DNA of 64,000 nucleotides from Microbulbifer donghaiensis (GTDB taxonomy: Bacteria; Pseudomonadota; Gammaproteobacteria; Pseudomonadales; Cellvibrionaceae): contig NZ_FQVA01000001.1 of NCBI RefSeq assembly GCF_900129095.1, positions 992,001 through 1,056,000 on the forward strand, read 5' to 3'. Shown here piece after piece: positions 63,808-64,000 of this stretch. The notes under the pieces were generated by a model, which did no database searches, was not told the origin of the DNA, and saw only the letters and a program-made list of their open reading frames with translations. Made by a program: the position numbers and the translations under genes. Numbering within the stretch: the first letter of the stretch is position 1; each line of letters begins with the position of its first letter.

Positions 63808-64000
63808 CTATACCTCGATGCCGTCGATGGCGGCAACGGTGAAAATATCCTTGTCGCCGCGACCGGACAGGTTCACGACAATGTTCTGCGACCGTTTCAT
63901 GGTCGCCGCCAGCTTCAGCGCGTAAGCGACCGCATGGCTGGACTCCAGCGCCGGCAGGATTCCCTCAGTGCGGGTCAGCCTGCGGAAAGCGTCGAGCGCC
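63808..64000 (-). CDS. trpB: Tryptophan synthase beta subunit (C-terminal end)
   Basis: The last 64 codons of trpB are in the window; the rest lies beyond its right edge. The visible part has [19 protein letters not shown] and the C-terminal [15 protein letters not shown], both strongly conserved in TrpB. TrpB joins indole and serine with PLP. The stop is 10 bases before the trpA GTG, the usual coupled trpBA pair. Confidence 0.95.
   Translation of the reverse strand, partial: ALDAFRRLTRTEGILPALESSHAVAYALKLAATMKRSQNIVVNLSGRGDKDIFTVAAIDGIEV

Overview
The window is chromosomal DNA from a gammaproteobacterium. The order trpB-trpA-accD-folC-SPOR gene-cvpA-purF-metZ at the right end, the PA0069-type radical SAM gene under a LexA box, the TgpA/DUF58/MoxR operon and the GpgS/phosphatase/GH13_18 osmolyte operon all fit a marine Cellvibrionales-type organism. 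Microbulbifer or a close relative is my best guess, but this is inference from gene content only. Base composition is GC-rich (roughly 60%) apart from one island.

Left part (1-21.8 kb): threonine catabolism (kbl end, tdh), a DUF1439 protein, a one-base-overlap pair of FMN-dependent glutamate synthase-like protein and CPA1 antiporter, the SOS-box radical SAM gene, a serine hydrolase, small membrane and nuclease genes, a TSUP transporter, a LysR regulator divergent from an SDR gene, ycaC, several small conserved genes (DUF3301, DUF1653), a PAP2 phosphatase overlapping a glycosyltransferase, a PhoP/PhoQ-like pair with envelope genes, and an alpha/beta hydrolase.

Accessory island (about 21.8-31.4 kb): a large serine recombinase, an orphan GvpU-like gene, a small resolvase with repeats in front of it, a 0.7 kb non-coding stretch packed with direct and inverted repeats and an iteron-like 15-mer, then a translationally coupled zinc-ribbon protein and ParB-like protein, a terminator and a ribbon-helix-helix-like small gene. 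After this come decayed coding sequence and an AT-rich block of three unrecognised membrane or secreted proteins. I recognise no replication, conjugation, capsid or defence gene. The repeat region together with the ParB-like operon is the best candidate for an undescribed maintenance or recombination module.

Right part (31.4-64 kb): a TcyP-type cystine symporter, a thioredoxin-like lipoprotein and YihY, arsC-wrbA-DUF2069, sppA, a glycine-zipper protein and DUF3175. Then come a three-gene glucosylglycerate operon preceded by helically phased GGYGCC-type hexamers, three tandem paralogous membrane diguanylate cyclases, two MFS transporters, the MoxR-DUF58-TgpA operon, a Y-shaped repeat element, and the housekeeping block metZ, purF, cvpA, SPOR, folC, accD, trpA, trpB (all on the minus strand).

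All calls come from reading the sequence and from family knowledge. No database search was run.
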